Part shown: positions 30,746 to 40,036 of the stretch, one piece after another
How the letters are laid out: the number at the start of each line of letters is the position of its first letter
Position numbering within the stretch: the first letter of the stretch is position 1
Assembly (NCBI RefSeq): GCF_001519055.1
Contig: NZ_KQ954304.1
Coordinates: 1-64,000 of the forward strand
Length of the DNA: 64,000 nt
Reading direction: 5' to 3'
Source of the DNA: Novosphingobium sp. Fuku2-ISO-50
Lineage (GTDB): Bacteria > Pseudomonadota > Alphaproteobacteria > Sphingomonadales > Sphingomonadaceae
Position numbers and translations under genes: made by a program
The notes under the pieces: model-generated
Told to the model about the DNA's origin: nothing
Databases searched by the model: none
What the model saw: the letters and a program-made list of their open reading frames with translations, nothing else

Positions 30746-33520
30746 TCATTTTGGGCCGCCCGTCATCTTGGTGTAGAGATCGAACAGCTTTTCCAGGCGT
30801 TCCGTGTCGTTTTTGAACCGTCGGCCAATGTAGATGCGCTCCAGCACCTCGTCGTTGCGATCATGCGCGTGGCGCAGGTTTTCCGGCATAGTGTCGGGAT
30901 CATAGAGATCCGCGATGGTGGCCGGGAAATGCGCCTCGCGCGCCAGCAGGATGTCCTCGGCGCAGCGGGTGAGGTCGGCCTTGTTCTGCTCCGTCAGTTT
31001 CGGGACGGGAAAGGTGTTCCAGCCAAGGGTGTTGGAGTAAGAAAAATCGGTGCGCATGCGGACGCAAACCGTGCCGATCCAGACCCAGTGCAGACGCGAG
31101 GCGATCAGGGCCATGTTCCACAAGGGGGCGTCATAGAGGGCATAAGCTTTGTGACCAATAATCTGAGACCCGTCTACAACCGAGACTGGCAGGTAAGGCC
31201 GATTTTCGGATGATATGGCTGGCATTACAATGATGTGATCGTCGCCTAGGAAACAATCACGAAAGCGATGAGGCGTTTCTGCCAGCTTTCGCGCAGATGC
31301 ATCGCTTGTCATTTTCGCACGCGCCGCAGCAACCTTGCGGAGGCGCTCGGCGATTGGCGGAATGCGCATAGCCTGATCGACCTGATCGTCTTCAATCCAA
31401 AGGCATTTGCGAGCTAGGCCAGATATAATCTCCTTCGAGCCAAGAAAATCACGCAATAGTTTCTTCGCCTCTGGCCATTCATTTTGAATGCTTGCGGCTT
31501 CACCCTGTGTCAAAAGAAGATCGACGCCATAGTAAGTGTGATTACCGAACTGCATGTTTGCTCTGTCATCAGCCGGTTTTGAAATGGCCATAACAAAGGT
31601 GTCGTCCGCTGGGATCAGGTAGGAGTTTATGACGGAGGTGCGCCTGACAACTGTTTCCCCGTTGTCGGAAATGGAAAAAATGGACTTTTCAGGGCAATCT
31701 TGGTTTGAGACGCCCACGATTACCACAGTGACGCCTGCGTTGTGGCTCGCGAGATTCGCCCACTTGAAGCTCGTATGAGCAAAAACAATCTTGTTTCCTG
31801 ATTGCAGTATGGGCTGCCAAAGGATTGGAACCTGCGCGCCCTGACATATAGAATTCGTTGAAACCAAAGCAGAAACTGTTGGTGTATGCAGCCCGTAATC
31901 GGCGGCTTTCATGAACCAACCTGCAACGTAATCGAGGGACTTCCAGCTTTTGACGCGCCCATCGAAAACGCGTGCTAAGTCTTCTTTCTGCTCAACGCTC
32001 TGCCACTTGCTGCCCAAATACGGCGGATTGCCGCAGATGTACGTCTCGCCACCCTCGTTCTCGAAGTCGATCTCGGTCTGGTTAAGCGGGGTGCCGAACA
32101 GGTCATCCGCCTGCACCTTCACACCGGTTCCCGTGGGCGGGCACAGGCTCAGCCAGTCGAGTCGCAGGGCATTGCCGCAGGTGATCCAGTTCTGGCTGTC
32201 GAGCGGCAGGAACTCGGCCAGCGCCTCCTTTTGCCCGCGATAGAGCACATCGCACTGAAATTCGGCGATGATCAGCGCAAGCCGGGCGATCTCGGCGGGG
32301 AAGGGACGCAGTTCGATGCCCCGGAAATTGGTCGCGGGGATCACGCTCTTGCGATCCGGTTCGCCGCGCCGGACATTGATGACCGCTTCGATTTCGCGCA
32401 TCTGCTTGTAGGCGATCACAAGGAAATTGCCACTGCCGCAGGCCGGATCGAACACGCGAATGCGCGCCATCCGGTTGCGCAGGTTGAGTAGCTTGCGCGG
32501 ATTGTCGCCAGCCTCCTCCAGCGCCGCCCGCAGATCGTCGAGGAACAGCGGGTTGAGCACTTTCAGGATGTTGGGCACGCTGGTGTAATGCATGCCCAGC
32601 GCGCTGCGCTCATCATCGTCGGCCACGGCTTGGATCATGCTGCCAAAGATGTCAGGATTGATCTTCTGCCAGTCCAGATTGCCAATCTGGATCAGGTAAG
32701 ACCGGGCAATGCGGCTGAAGCGCGGCACATCGGTGCTGCCCGAGAAGAGCTGTCCGTTGACGTAAGGGAACACGTCCGCCCAGCGCGGGGTGCCTGCTGC
32801 CTTGCGATAGCGGTCGTCCAGCTTGCCCTCATGGCGCGTGGGCGTATCCATCGCCTTGAAGATGGTGCTGATCACCTCATGCGTGTTGCTGGAATCGCGC
32901 TCCGACATGCGGTCGACCGTGGCTGTGAACAGCCCTTGACCGTTGAAGATGTCGGTATCCTCGGCAAAGAAGCAGAAGATCAGCCGAGCCATGAAATGGT
33001 TCATGTCGGCACGCCGCTCGGCAGCCGCCCAGTCGGGATTGTCCTTCAGCAATTCGACATAGAGCTTGTTGAGTCGGCTCGTCGCCCGGATGTCAAAGGT
33101 GCTCTCACGGATCTGCTTGACCGTGGTGATGCCTGCCAAGGGCAGGAACAGGCCGAAGTGATTGGGGAAATCGGCATATTGGCAGGCGACCGTCTCGCCG
33201 GTGGCCAGCTCTTCAGCCTGAAAATCCGCGCCGTCTGTGGCGAGGATGAACTTAGCCTTGGCGGCAGTGGTCTTGGGGTTGGCGCGCAGGGCCTGAAGCG
33301 TGGCATCGACCTCGCCCGCAGGGCAGGTGGCAATGTGGATGTTGCTGCGCTGAAGAACGCCGCCAGGCACGTCCGAACCGTTCGACGCCCCCGTGCGCAG
33401 CTTCTTGAGCGTGGTGGCTTTGTTTCCAAAGGCTTCCAGAAAGGCATACGGAAATTCCGCCGCATCAAAAGGGGCAGCGGCAAGGTCGGTGATGGCTTGT
33501 TCGATTTCAACGGCGTTCAT
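30746..33520 (-). CDS. MmeI-like class I SAM-dependent DNA adenine methyltransferase, 924 aa
   Basis: Gamma-type N6-adenine methyltransferase related to type IIL enzymes such as MmeI. Motif I is FDPACGSGNF (357-366) and motif IV is NPPY (498-501). A helical spacer precedes the catalytic domain, and the C-terminal half ends with the MmeI-like target-recognition block (FLGSKEIISG, RKCLWI, FSYSNTLGWNTFPVP). The N-terminal 150 residues correspond in position to the nuclease domain of MmeI, but I cannot find its D...ExK residues, so cutting is probably supplied in trans by the GIY-YIG protein. The recognition region (about 31140-31960) is AT-richer than the rest of the gene, suggesting exchange of specificity. 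First gene of the left operon, divergent from the TerB gene. Confidence 0.9.
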   Translation of the reverse strand: MNAVEIEQAITDLAAAPFDAAEFPYAFLEAFGNKATTLKKLRTGASNGSDVPGGVLQRSNIHIATCPAGEVDATLQALRANPKTTAAKAKFILATDGADFQAEELATGETVACQYADFPNHFGLFLPLAGITTVKQIRESTFDIRATSRLNKLYVELLKDNPDWAAAERRADMNHFMARLIFCFFAEDTDIFNGQGLFTATVDRMSERDSSNTHEVISTIFKAMDTPTRHEGKLDDRYRKAAGTPRWADVFPYVNGQLFSGSTDVPRFSRIARSYLIQIGNLDWQKINPDIFGSMIQAVADDDERSALGMHYTSVPNILKVLNPLFLDDLRAALEEAGDNPRKLLNLRNRMARIRVFDPACGSGNFLVIAYKQMREIEAVINVRRGEPDRKSVIPATNFRGIELRPFPAEIARLALIIAEFQCDVLYRGQKEALAEFLPLDSQNWITCGNALRLDWLSLCPPTGTGVKVQADDLFGTPLNQTEIDFENEGGETYICGNPPYLGSKWQSVEQKEDLARVFDGRVKSWKSLDYVAGWFMKAADYGLHTPTVSALVSTNSICQGAQVPILWQPILQSGNKIVFAHTSFKWANLASHNAGVTVVIVGVSNQDCPEKSIFSISDNGETVVRRTSVINSYLIPADDTFVMAISKPADDRANMQFGNHTYYGVDLLLTQGEAASIQNEWPEAKKLLRDFLGSKEIISGLARKCLWIEDDQVDQAMRIPPIAERLRKVAAARAKMTSDASARKLAETPHRFRDCFLGDDHIIVMPAISSENRPYLPVSVVDGSQIIGHKAYALYDAPLWNMALIASRLHWVWIGTVCVRMRTDFSYSNTLGWNTFPVPKLTEQNKADLTRCAEDILLAREAHFPATIADLYDPDTMPENLRHAHDRNDEVLERIYIGRRFKNDTERLEKLFDLYTKMTGGPK

Positions 33521-33726
33521 GGCTGATCACTAGGCCAATTGCGGTATATGTCGCAAGCTGAAGGCTGCTGGATCGGCTGCGTATATTGCCCGTTGAGTAA
33601 GCAAGTTGGTACCCTGTAACCAAATTGGTGTTGTGATTGGTGTTTGAAAATGCTTGCTTTCAGCACGCAGTCCCACTTGCGGCACCCCGGCTGCTGGTTA
33701 TTGTGTAAGAGAATTCAACAAAGGAA

Positions 33727-36090
33727 TTGGTCTTGAAATTTCTCAAGGGGGCCTTGACCTACGTTCTGGCATTCATTGCCTGCATGTTTGTCGTCGTCAC
33801 AGCATTAGAAAGCTGGCCGGCAGGCTTGCAGATGTTGTTTGCGTTTGGCGTTCCTGGAATCGTTGTCTGGTGGCGTTCTGAGCAAGGCAAGCCTGCTGCA
33901 TCGTCGGTCGAGGCAAATGTGAGCATCCCAATGCTCGACCGGACTACTCCCAAAAGAGAGTGGCAACCCGAAAGGGTATCTTCCCCGCGCGGAGGATCCT
34001 TGTTGCGTAATACCAGCGAGCCAACTGGCATCCAAGGCTGGGTTCCCAAGGGACAAAATGTAACTGTAGCTGGCCGGGTGTTGCCGGGCATGGTCTACGT
34101 TGGGGCAGCTCCAAGTGTTGTCGGCGGTGGCTATGGCGAGCGTTGCCGTGCCTATATCGATCAGAAACAGTCGGTATCATCCGTCGGTGCAGGCAAGAGC
34201 GAAGATTCCATGCCGTACTGGCCTGGGTATTCCAGTATTTCGTCAAATTGTCGGGCAACTTATCTCGACTGGTTGGCAGATGGTGCCAAGGATCCCACCG
34301 TTAATCCAGGCTATATGTTTCTCTATTTTTATGGATTGGAACGACGCTTTCTCGTCGACAATCCGTCTGAAGATGAAAGGCGTGAGATTCTCGCTGAAGT
34401 TCAGCGGCTGCGCGAGCTGTTCGCTGCGAACCATTCGGTCCAGCGCTACCTTGGCGATTTCATTGACGTCGCCAGCCTCGTCCTTAATGCCGACGATCTC
34501 AAAACGCCTGTGTTCAAGAGTTGGACTTGGGAGCTTCCGCTCTCTTTGAAGGTCACGCTTGGGGGCATGATCGCCAATGACATTCCCTTGAGCGCCGAAT
34601 GGCTGCTGAGTTGGTTCCTCTGCCACGGCGAAAAGCGGCTTCGCACACCGGCACACCGCTGCGAGGATGAGTTTAAAGCGCTCTTTTGTAACAAATTTGA
34701 CCAGCGGTATCCCAAGGGTTTGAAGGTCGCAAAATCCAAGAAACAACTGAAATGCAGCTATCGCGCTGCGTCCGGAGAGTTCAGCAAGGATCTGCCGGTG
34801 ACGGCAAACGGGCGACCCGTGTTGGATATTTCGGGTCTAACCAAGCCAGTTACGCTGGCACAGGCCATAGCCGATGAGGCGATGGAGGAGTTGGATAAGC
34901 TCAGTCGCTTTCTGGGGCGCAACCCGGAACGCAAAGGGAGTTTTGAGGCCCATGCTTTGTTGCCAACCTGCCTTTGGGACCAGTTCCCATCCGAGCAGCG
35001 TCAGGATCTGATCAATTGGGTCAAGATTTGCATCGAAGCGGGAGGTTTGGTGCCCGTGGGCGAGGTGTTCGGCCGGATTGGGAATGAAGCAGCAGGGAAA
35101 ATAACCAAGCGGCAACTAACCGACGTTGCCGATGCGTTGGGCAGTCTTGGGTTCGGATTGGCACCCGATCCCCGTTATGGCCTTCGCATGCCAAAGGAAG
35201 GCGAGCCCGTCGTCCTTTTTGAATGGATTGGATCCTGGGATGCCGAATCCGCATCCACTGCATATCGCAATGCTTTAATCGAGCTGGCGCTTGGCGCCTT
35301 TATTGCCCAAGCCGATGGCCAAGTGAGCGAGAGTGAGCGGCGGGCCCTGTTCAACCGTATAGCAAGGGTGAGGGACGTTTCTGAACTCGAGTGCAGGCTG
35401 CTAAAGGCCAATTTGGATTGGCTTCTGGCTGTTCCTGCCGATATTGCGACCTTGCGAAGTCGGCTCAAGGATGTTGCTAGCGATCAGAAGGTGGCCTTGC
35501 GATCTGCAATGATCGCGATTGCCCATGCCGACGGCTTGATCAAGACCGAGGAGGTGGCTGGCATCGAAAAGATCTATCGTATTCTTGGGCTTGACCCTTC
35601 CACCGTCTACTCTGATTTGCATGCTGGCGAAGTATCCGACGCCCCCGTGCGCGTGAAGGCGGAAGAACCGGGCGCGCCAGGAGAGGCCATTCCAGACGAA
35701 CCTCCGACTTCACAGTCGCGGCTTGATCCGAGCCGGATCGCGGCCATACGCTCCGACACGGCCCGGGTTTCATCCGTGCTTGGGCAGATCTTTCAGAGCG
35801 AACCTGATGCAGAGCCTGAGCTGAGCGCCTCTATGTCCCCTATAGCCGGCCTTGATACAAAATGTGCCGCTTTGGTTCGTGATGTCATATTGCAAGACTT
35901 TTGGAGCGAGGACGAATTCGCAGATCTGGCCAAACGACACGGGCTCATGCCTCTGGGTGCGCTGGAGGCCATTAACGAATGGTCTTTTGCAACCTATGAT
36001 GAAGCCTTGCTGGATGCGCATGACGGATACGATGTCTCGGATGACATCGCGCAAGCGCTGAAAACGCAATTTGAGAAAGAGGTAGTCTGA
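33727..36090 (+). CDS. TerB_N / TerB / TerB_C domain membrane-anchored protein, 787 aa
   Basis: First gene of a three-gene operon. Two N-terminal membrane spans (residues about 7-28 and 34-50) are followed by a linker. Next is a TerB_N domain with its hallmark MPYWPGYSSIS-NCRATYLDWLADGA and YMFLYFYGLERRFL (about 162-210), then a helical TerB-like metal-binding domain (ELALGAFIAQADGQVSESERRALFNRI; a second MIAIAHADGLIKTEEVAGIEKI), and a TerB_C-type C-terminus (AALVRDVILQDFWSEDEFADLAKRHGLMPLGALEAINEW). TerB-family proteins are tied to stress and DNA-processing systems. The start is TTG 33727; GTG or ATG starts further in (33784) would remove the first span. Its stop overlaps the ATG of the ATPase gene. 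Confidence 0.88.
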   Translation: MVLKFLKGALTYVLAFIACMFVVVTALESWPAGLQMLFAFGVPGIVVWWRSEQGKPAASSVEANVSIPMLDRTTPKREWQPERVSSPRGGSLLRNTSEPTGIQGWVPKGQNVTVAGRVLPGMVYVGAAPSVVGGGYGERCRAYIDQKQSVSSVGAGKSEDSMPYWPGYSSISSNCRATYLDWLADGAKDPTVNPGYMFLYFYGLERRFLVDNPSEDERREILAEVQRLRELFAANHSVQRYLGDFIDVASLVLNADDLKTPVFKSWTWELPLSLKVTLGGMIANDIPLSAEWLLSWFLCHGEKRLRTPAHRCEDEFKALFCNKFDQRYPKGLKVAKSKKQLKCSYRAASGEFSKDLPVTANGRPVLDISGLTKPVTLAQAIADEAMEELDKLSRFLGRNPERKGSFEAHALLPTCLWDQFPSEQRQDLINWVKICIEAGGLVPVGEVFGRIGNEAAGKITKRQLTDVADALGSLGFGLAPDPRYGLRMPKEGEPVVLFEWIGSWDAESASTAYRNALIELALGAFIAQADGQVSESERRALFNRIARVRDVSELECRLLKANLDWLLAVPADIATLRSRLKDVASDQKVALRSAMIAIAHADGLIKTEEVAGIEKIYRILGLDPSTVYSDLHAGEVSDAPVRVKAEEPGAPGEAIPDEPPTSQSRLDPSRIAAIRSDTARVSSVLGQIFQSEPDAEPELSASMSPIAGLDTKCAALVRDVILQDFWSEDEFADLAKRHGLMPLGALEAINEWSFATYDEALLDAHDGYDVSDDIAQALKTQFEKEVV

Positions 36091-37394
36091 TGTCCAAGCT
36101 GAAGCCCCGCGAACGTGACGCTGTAGTCCAAGCGCTGCGTGCAGGCGTTGTCCCCAAGCTGGGCCTGAGGCACCTGCAGGTCGGTCGGGTGCACGAGATC
36201 GAGGAACTCGTGAAGGATATTGATCGGATCGCGGATGGCGGTTCGGCCATTCGGTTTATCATCGGCGAATATGGCTCAGGCAAGACATTCTTCATGAACC
36301 TGATCCGGCTGGTGGCGCTGGAAAAGGGGCTAGTCGTCATGTTCGCCGATCTCGCTCCCGATCGCAGACTGCATGCCACAAGCGGCCAGGCTCGCAGCCT
36401 CTACGCGGAAATGGCCCGCAATTTGGCCACGCGTACCAAGCCTGATGGTGGGGCGTTGGCCAGCGTCGTTGAGCGTTTCGTAAGTCAGGTCCAGCAGGAG
36501 GCAGAGACCAAGGACCTGTTGACGGGCAATGTCATCAGGGAGCGGCTTGCCCACTTTGAAGAGATGACGGGTGGCTTCGATTTCGCGGAGGTGATCCGGC
36601 GTTATTGGGAGGGGCATGAGGCAGGCGATGAGGATCTCAAATCTGCGGCCCTACGCTGGCTACGCGGCGAGTTCTCTACCAAGACGGACGCCCGCAAAGC
36701 GCTAGGTGTCCGCACGATCGTCGATGACGCGAGCGTTTATGATCATCTGAAGTTGATGTCGGCTTTCGTTTGCGCGGCAGGATACAAAGGCTTGCTGGTT
36801 GGCCTCGATGAAATGGTCAACCTCTTCAAGCTGAGCTCGGCGCAGGCCCGGAACGCTAATTATGAGCAGATCCTGCGCATTCTCAATGACGTGCTCCAAG
36901 GCAGTGCCGAGAATCTGGGTTTTCTGTTGGGAGGTACGCCAGAGTTCCTGATGAATACCCGTCGCGGCCTGTACAGCTATGAGGCACTGCAATCCCGCTT
37001 GGCGGAAAACACATTTGCTCGTGACGGCCTGATCGATTTGTCGGGCCCAGTCATCCGCCTTGCCAGTCTAACGCCGGAAGACCTGTTCGTCCTTCTGTCC
37101 AACATTCGCGCGATCATGCAGGGGGAGGACGATGCATTGCCCGATGCCAGTTTGGAGGCATTCATGGCGCATTGCTCTTCGCGGATTGGGGAGGCGTATT
37201 TCCGCACGCCCAGAAACACCGTGACGGCATTCGTCAACATGGTGGCGGTCTTACAGCAAAACCCTGGCACTGAATGGACCGACCTGATCGAGAAGATTGA
37301 GGTCAGGGAAGACCGGGGCGATGACATGGCCGACATCGATGAACAAGTCGGTGCTGCACCGGTCGACGATGACCTAGCCGCTTTCCGTTTGTGA
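36090..37394 (+). CDS. BrxD-like (DUF2791) ATP-binding protein
   Basis: 434-aa P-loop ATPase resembling the BREX system ATP-binding family (BrxD, DUF2791). Walker A is GEYGSGKTFF (residues 59-68) and Walker B is GLLVGLDEM (about 234-242); DRRLHATSGQARSLY and GTPEFLMNTRRGLYSYEALQSRL are also characteristic. In type 2 BREX such an ATPase is paired with an Lhr-like helicase, the same pairing seen here with the next gene. The start overlaps the TerB gene stop by one base (TGATG) and its stop overlaps the helicase start (GTGA), so all three are tightly coupled. No BREX core genes (pglZ, brxC/pglY, pglX of the usual type) are in the window. Confidence 0.88.
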   Translation: MSKLKPRERDAVVQALRAGVVPKLGLRHLQVGRVHEIEELVKDIDRIADGGSAIRFIIGEYGSGKTFFMNLIRLVALEKGLVVMFADLAPDRRLHATSGQARSLYAEMARNLATRTKPDGGALASVVERFVSQVQQEAETKDLLTGNVIRERLAHFEEMTGGFDFAEVIRRYWEGHEAGDEDLKSAALRWLRGEFSTKTDARKALGVRTIVDDASVYDHLKLMSAFVCAAGYKGLLVGLDEMVNLFKLSSAQARNANYEQILRILNDVLQGSAENLGFLLGGTPEFLMNTRRGLYSYEALQSRLAENTFARDGLIDLSGPVIRLASLTPEDLFVLLSNIRAIMQGEDDALPDASLEAFMAHCSSRIGEAYFRTPRNTVTAFVNMVAVLQQNPGTEWTDLIEKIEVREDRGDDMADIDEQVGAAPVDDDLAAFRL

Positions 37395-39586
37395 CTTCCG
37401 CCTTCGATAAACTCGCTAGGCCAGTCCAGCGATGGATCCGGGCTCAAGGCTGGCGAGAATTGCGCGATATTCAAACGCGAGCGATTCACGTCATCAGGGG
37501 CAGCCAGGCTGATGTCATCGTTGCCGCATCGACAGCGGGCGGAAAGACCGAGGCTGCCTTCCTGCCTTTAATTTCCGAAGTCCTCGAAGGAGGTGCCGAC
37601 GGAAGTGGAGGTTTTGATCTACTCTACATCGCGCCGCTAAAGGCGCTGATAACCGATCAGGCAAACAGACTGGAGGCAATCTGCCAAGAGGCGGAACTTC
37701 CAGTTGTGCCTTGGCACGGTGACGTTGCGGCTTCGATCAAGACCCGGGCGACCAAGCGCCCGCGCGGCATTTTGCTTATCACGCCTGAATCACTAGAAGC
37801 GCTGTTCATTCGCCGTGGACTTGATGTTCCGCGGCTTTTTCGTTCTGTACGTGCGGTCGTACTCGACGAAGTCCACACCATGCTCGACAGTGAACGCGGC
37901 GTTCAACTGCGCTCACTGCTCACGCGTCTGGAACTGGCCATCGGCCGGCCAGTCAGGCGAATAGGGCTTTCCGCGACCTTGGGCGATATGGCACAGGCTT
38001 GTGTTTATCTGCGCCCTGATGATGCCGCCAATGTTCAGGTTATTGAAGCGGCCGGCGGAGAGGCTGAGCTTCGTTTGCAACTGCGAGGATACCTGGCGGG
38101 CGGAACTGACAAAAGCATTCCGGCGCCAACAGAACTCATTGCGAAGCATATTTTCGATCACCTGCGTGGCACCGATAACTTGGTCTTTGCAGGTTCACGC
38201 CAATCGGTTGAAATCTACGCTGACCGTCTGCGGACTATGTGCGAGGACGCCCGCCTCCCGCAGGAATTTTATCCTCACCACGCCAGCCTTTCCCGTGACC
38301 ACCGCGATCTTGTCGAACGGCGGCTCAAGGATGGCAGATTGCCCACTACGGCAATTTGTACCTCCACATTGGAACTGGGGATCGACATCGGAGATGTAAG
38401 CTGTGTGGCCCAGATTGGCGCCCCTTTCAGCGTTGCCTCTCTCCGGCAGCGCTTAGGTAGATCAGGGCGCCGCGCTGGCAAGCCGGCGATCCTGCGCCAA
38501 TATGCTGTTGAAGCTGCGCTCGACTCGAAAAGCAGTTTTGCCGACAGGCTCCGGCTAGGCCTCATCCGGTCAACCGCCATGATCGAATTGTTACTCGAGA
38601 AATGGTGCGAGCCAGCGCAAACTGGGGCTTTGCACCTCTCGACACTGGTGCATCAGATATTGTCGATTATAGCCGAAAAGGGCGGCGCCTATGCCCCTCG
38701 GCTCTATCGTATTCTCTGTCAGGACGGACCGTTCCGCCAGGTCAGTTCAGCCATTTTTGCCGATGTCTTGCGCGCCATGGGTCAGGCAGATCCCGCTCTG
38801 ATTGAGCAGGCCAAGGACGGCCTATTGCTGCTGGGGCCGATGGGAGAAACTTTAGTTTCCCATTACAGCTTCTACGCCGTTTTTCAGACACCGGAGGAAT
38901 ATCGCCTGATTTCTGATGGAAGGGAGTTGGGTACTCTGCCGGTCGACAATATGGTCGCACCGGGCATGATGCTCATATTTTCTGGGCGGCGCTGGTTGGT
39001 CCAAGAGGTCGATGATCGTGCCAAGGTCATTCTTGTCACGCCTGCGAAGGCCGGCACCCCACCGATATTTGGCGGTGATGCAGGTATCATTCATGACGTC
39101 GTAATTGAGCGTATGTTCTCAGTGCTGAAGCGGAATGACTGCCCCGCCTACATGGACGCTACGGCTCAGGTGCTACTGGCGGAAGCGCGCTCAAACTTTT
39201 CCCAAATGCAATTTTCTCGGGGGAGGATCGCACAAATCGGCGAAGGTGAGTGGATTGTCGCTACTGGCTGCGGGACGGTCAAGACAACTACGCTTGCCTT
39301 TGCATTGAGGGCGCGGGGCTTTACCGTTCAAATCTATGATGGCTTCCTTGAAGTCTTGATTGCAAAATGCACGCAGCCTCTTGAAGTAGTGCTCAAAGAC
39401 CTTGCTGATGGCTGCGATGCCAAGCTGTTTGCCGATAATGCCAATTTGATGACGGAGAAGTTTCATCCTTATCTTTCACGAAGGTTGCTTGAAATTGATG
39501 TGTTGACGGTTCGTCTCGACGAAAGCTGCCTGCCTACGATTTCTGAAGCTATTCTTTCTGATAGCCAGTTGGTTCATCTGACGTGA
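37391..39586 (+). CDS. Lhr-like DEVH superfamily 2 helicase (BrxHI-like)
   Basis: 731-aa helicase. Motif I is ASTAGGKTEA (46-55), motif II DEVH (159-162), motif III SATLGD (194-199), motif V STLELGIDIGDV and motif VI RQRLGRSGRR (352-361). A winged-helix and Lhr-core-like domain follow in the C-terminal half (FSGRRWLVQEVDD, then the QFSRGRIAQIGEG region). Lhr-like helicases in defence loci are partners of BrxD ATPases. GTG start at 37391 overlaps the ATPase stop. Last gene of the TerB-ATPase-helicase triad; base composition is less GC-rich than the tra genes, as expected of imported cargo. Confidence 0.9.
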   Translation: MTSAFDKLARPVQRWIRAQGWRELRDIQTRAIHVIRGSQADVIVAASTAGGKTEAAFLPLISEVLEGGADGSGGFDLLYIAPLKALITDQANRLEAICQEAELPVVPWHGDVAASIKTRATKRPRGILLITPESLEALFIRRGLDVPRLFRSVRAVVLDEVHTMLDSERGVQLRSLLTRLELAIGRPVRRIGLSATLGDMAQACVYLRPDDAANVQVIEAAGGEAELRLQLRGYLAGGTDKSIPAPTELIAKHIFDHLRGTDNLVFAGSRQSVEIYADRLRTMCEDARLPQEFYPHHASLSRDHRDLVERRLKDGRLPTTAICTSTLELGIDIGDVSCVAQIGAPFSVASLRQRLGRSGRRAGKPAILRQYAVEAALDSKSSFADRLRLGLIRSTAMIELLLEKWCEPAQTGALHLSTLVHQILSIIAEKGGAYAPRLYRILCQDGPFRQVSSAIFADVLRAMGQADPALIEQAKDGLLLLGPMGETLVSHYSFYAVFQTPEEYRLISDGRELGTLPVDNMVAPGMMLIFSGRRWLVQEVDDRAKVILVTPAKAGTPPIFGGDAGIIHDVVIERMFSVLKRNDCPAYMDATAQVLLAEARSNFSQMQFSRGRIAQIGEGEWIVATGCGTVKTTTLAFALRARGFTVQIYDGFLEVLIAKCTQPLEVVLKDLADGCDAKLFADNANLMTEKFHPYLSRRLLEIDVLTVRLDESCLPTISEAILSDSQLVHLT

Positions 39587-39676
39587 TTTGGGCGGTGGAG
39601 AGCCTTGCTCCATCTGCCCATTCATCGGTGAGTAGTTTTGTTTGCAATATGTTCCGATTTTGCCTATGTAGTAGCT

Positions 39677-40024
39677 ATGTCAGAACTTGATGAAATCGGC
39701 CAACTCAAGGCTCAGGTCGACCAACTGACTGCTGAGAACGCAGCCTTGCGCGAGGCTGGCTTTCGTGGGTCGAAGGCCGAAGCGCTGATGGCGCTCGAGT
39801 ACGATCGTATCCCCACCTTCCTGAAGAGCCATCAGGCCATTGCCTGGCAGCGAAAGATCGCCACAGCGGTGATGGTCGTCGTGCCGGTTATCGTGGTTGC
39901 TGTCGCAGTTTTCGGGGGTCTTTATGCCTTTCGGGACCATCAGCAACGTCAAGAAATCGCCGAGAGGCTCGATCGGGTCCATTCTTCCTTCCAGGCAGAT
40001 CCTGCCTTTCAAACCCAGAAATAG
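39677..40024 (+). CDS. Small coiled-coil, single-span membrane protein, 115 aa
   Basis: Starts MSELDEIGQLKAQVDQLTAEN, a leucine-zipper-like coiled coil, then one strong membrane span (AVMVVVPVIVVAVAVFGGLYAF, about residues 64-85) and a charged tail. Similar small proteins follow or precede tra genes on related elements, but I do not recognise the family. It lies 90 bp after the helicase gene and is convergent with traG, 12 bp away. It could belong to the triad operon or to the transfer region. The start ATG 39677 is preferred over 39638 because the coiled coil begins directly. Confidence 0.6.
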   Translation: MSELDEIGQLKAQVDQLTAENAALREAGFRGSKAEALMALEYDRIPTFLKSHQAIAWQRKIATAVMVVVPVIVVAVAVFGGLYAFRDHQQRQEIAERLDRVHSSFQADPAFQTQK

Positions 40025-40036
40025 ACCACTGCCATA

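Noticed and set aside
26812..39586. Calling the whole island a BREX system
   Set aside because: Only BrxD-like and BrxHI-like proteins are present; pglZ, brxC/pglY and a canonical pglX are missing from the window.
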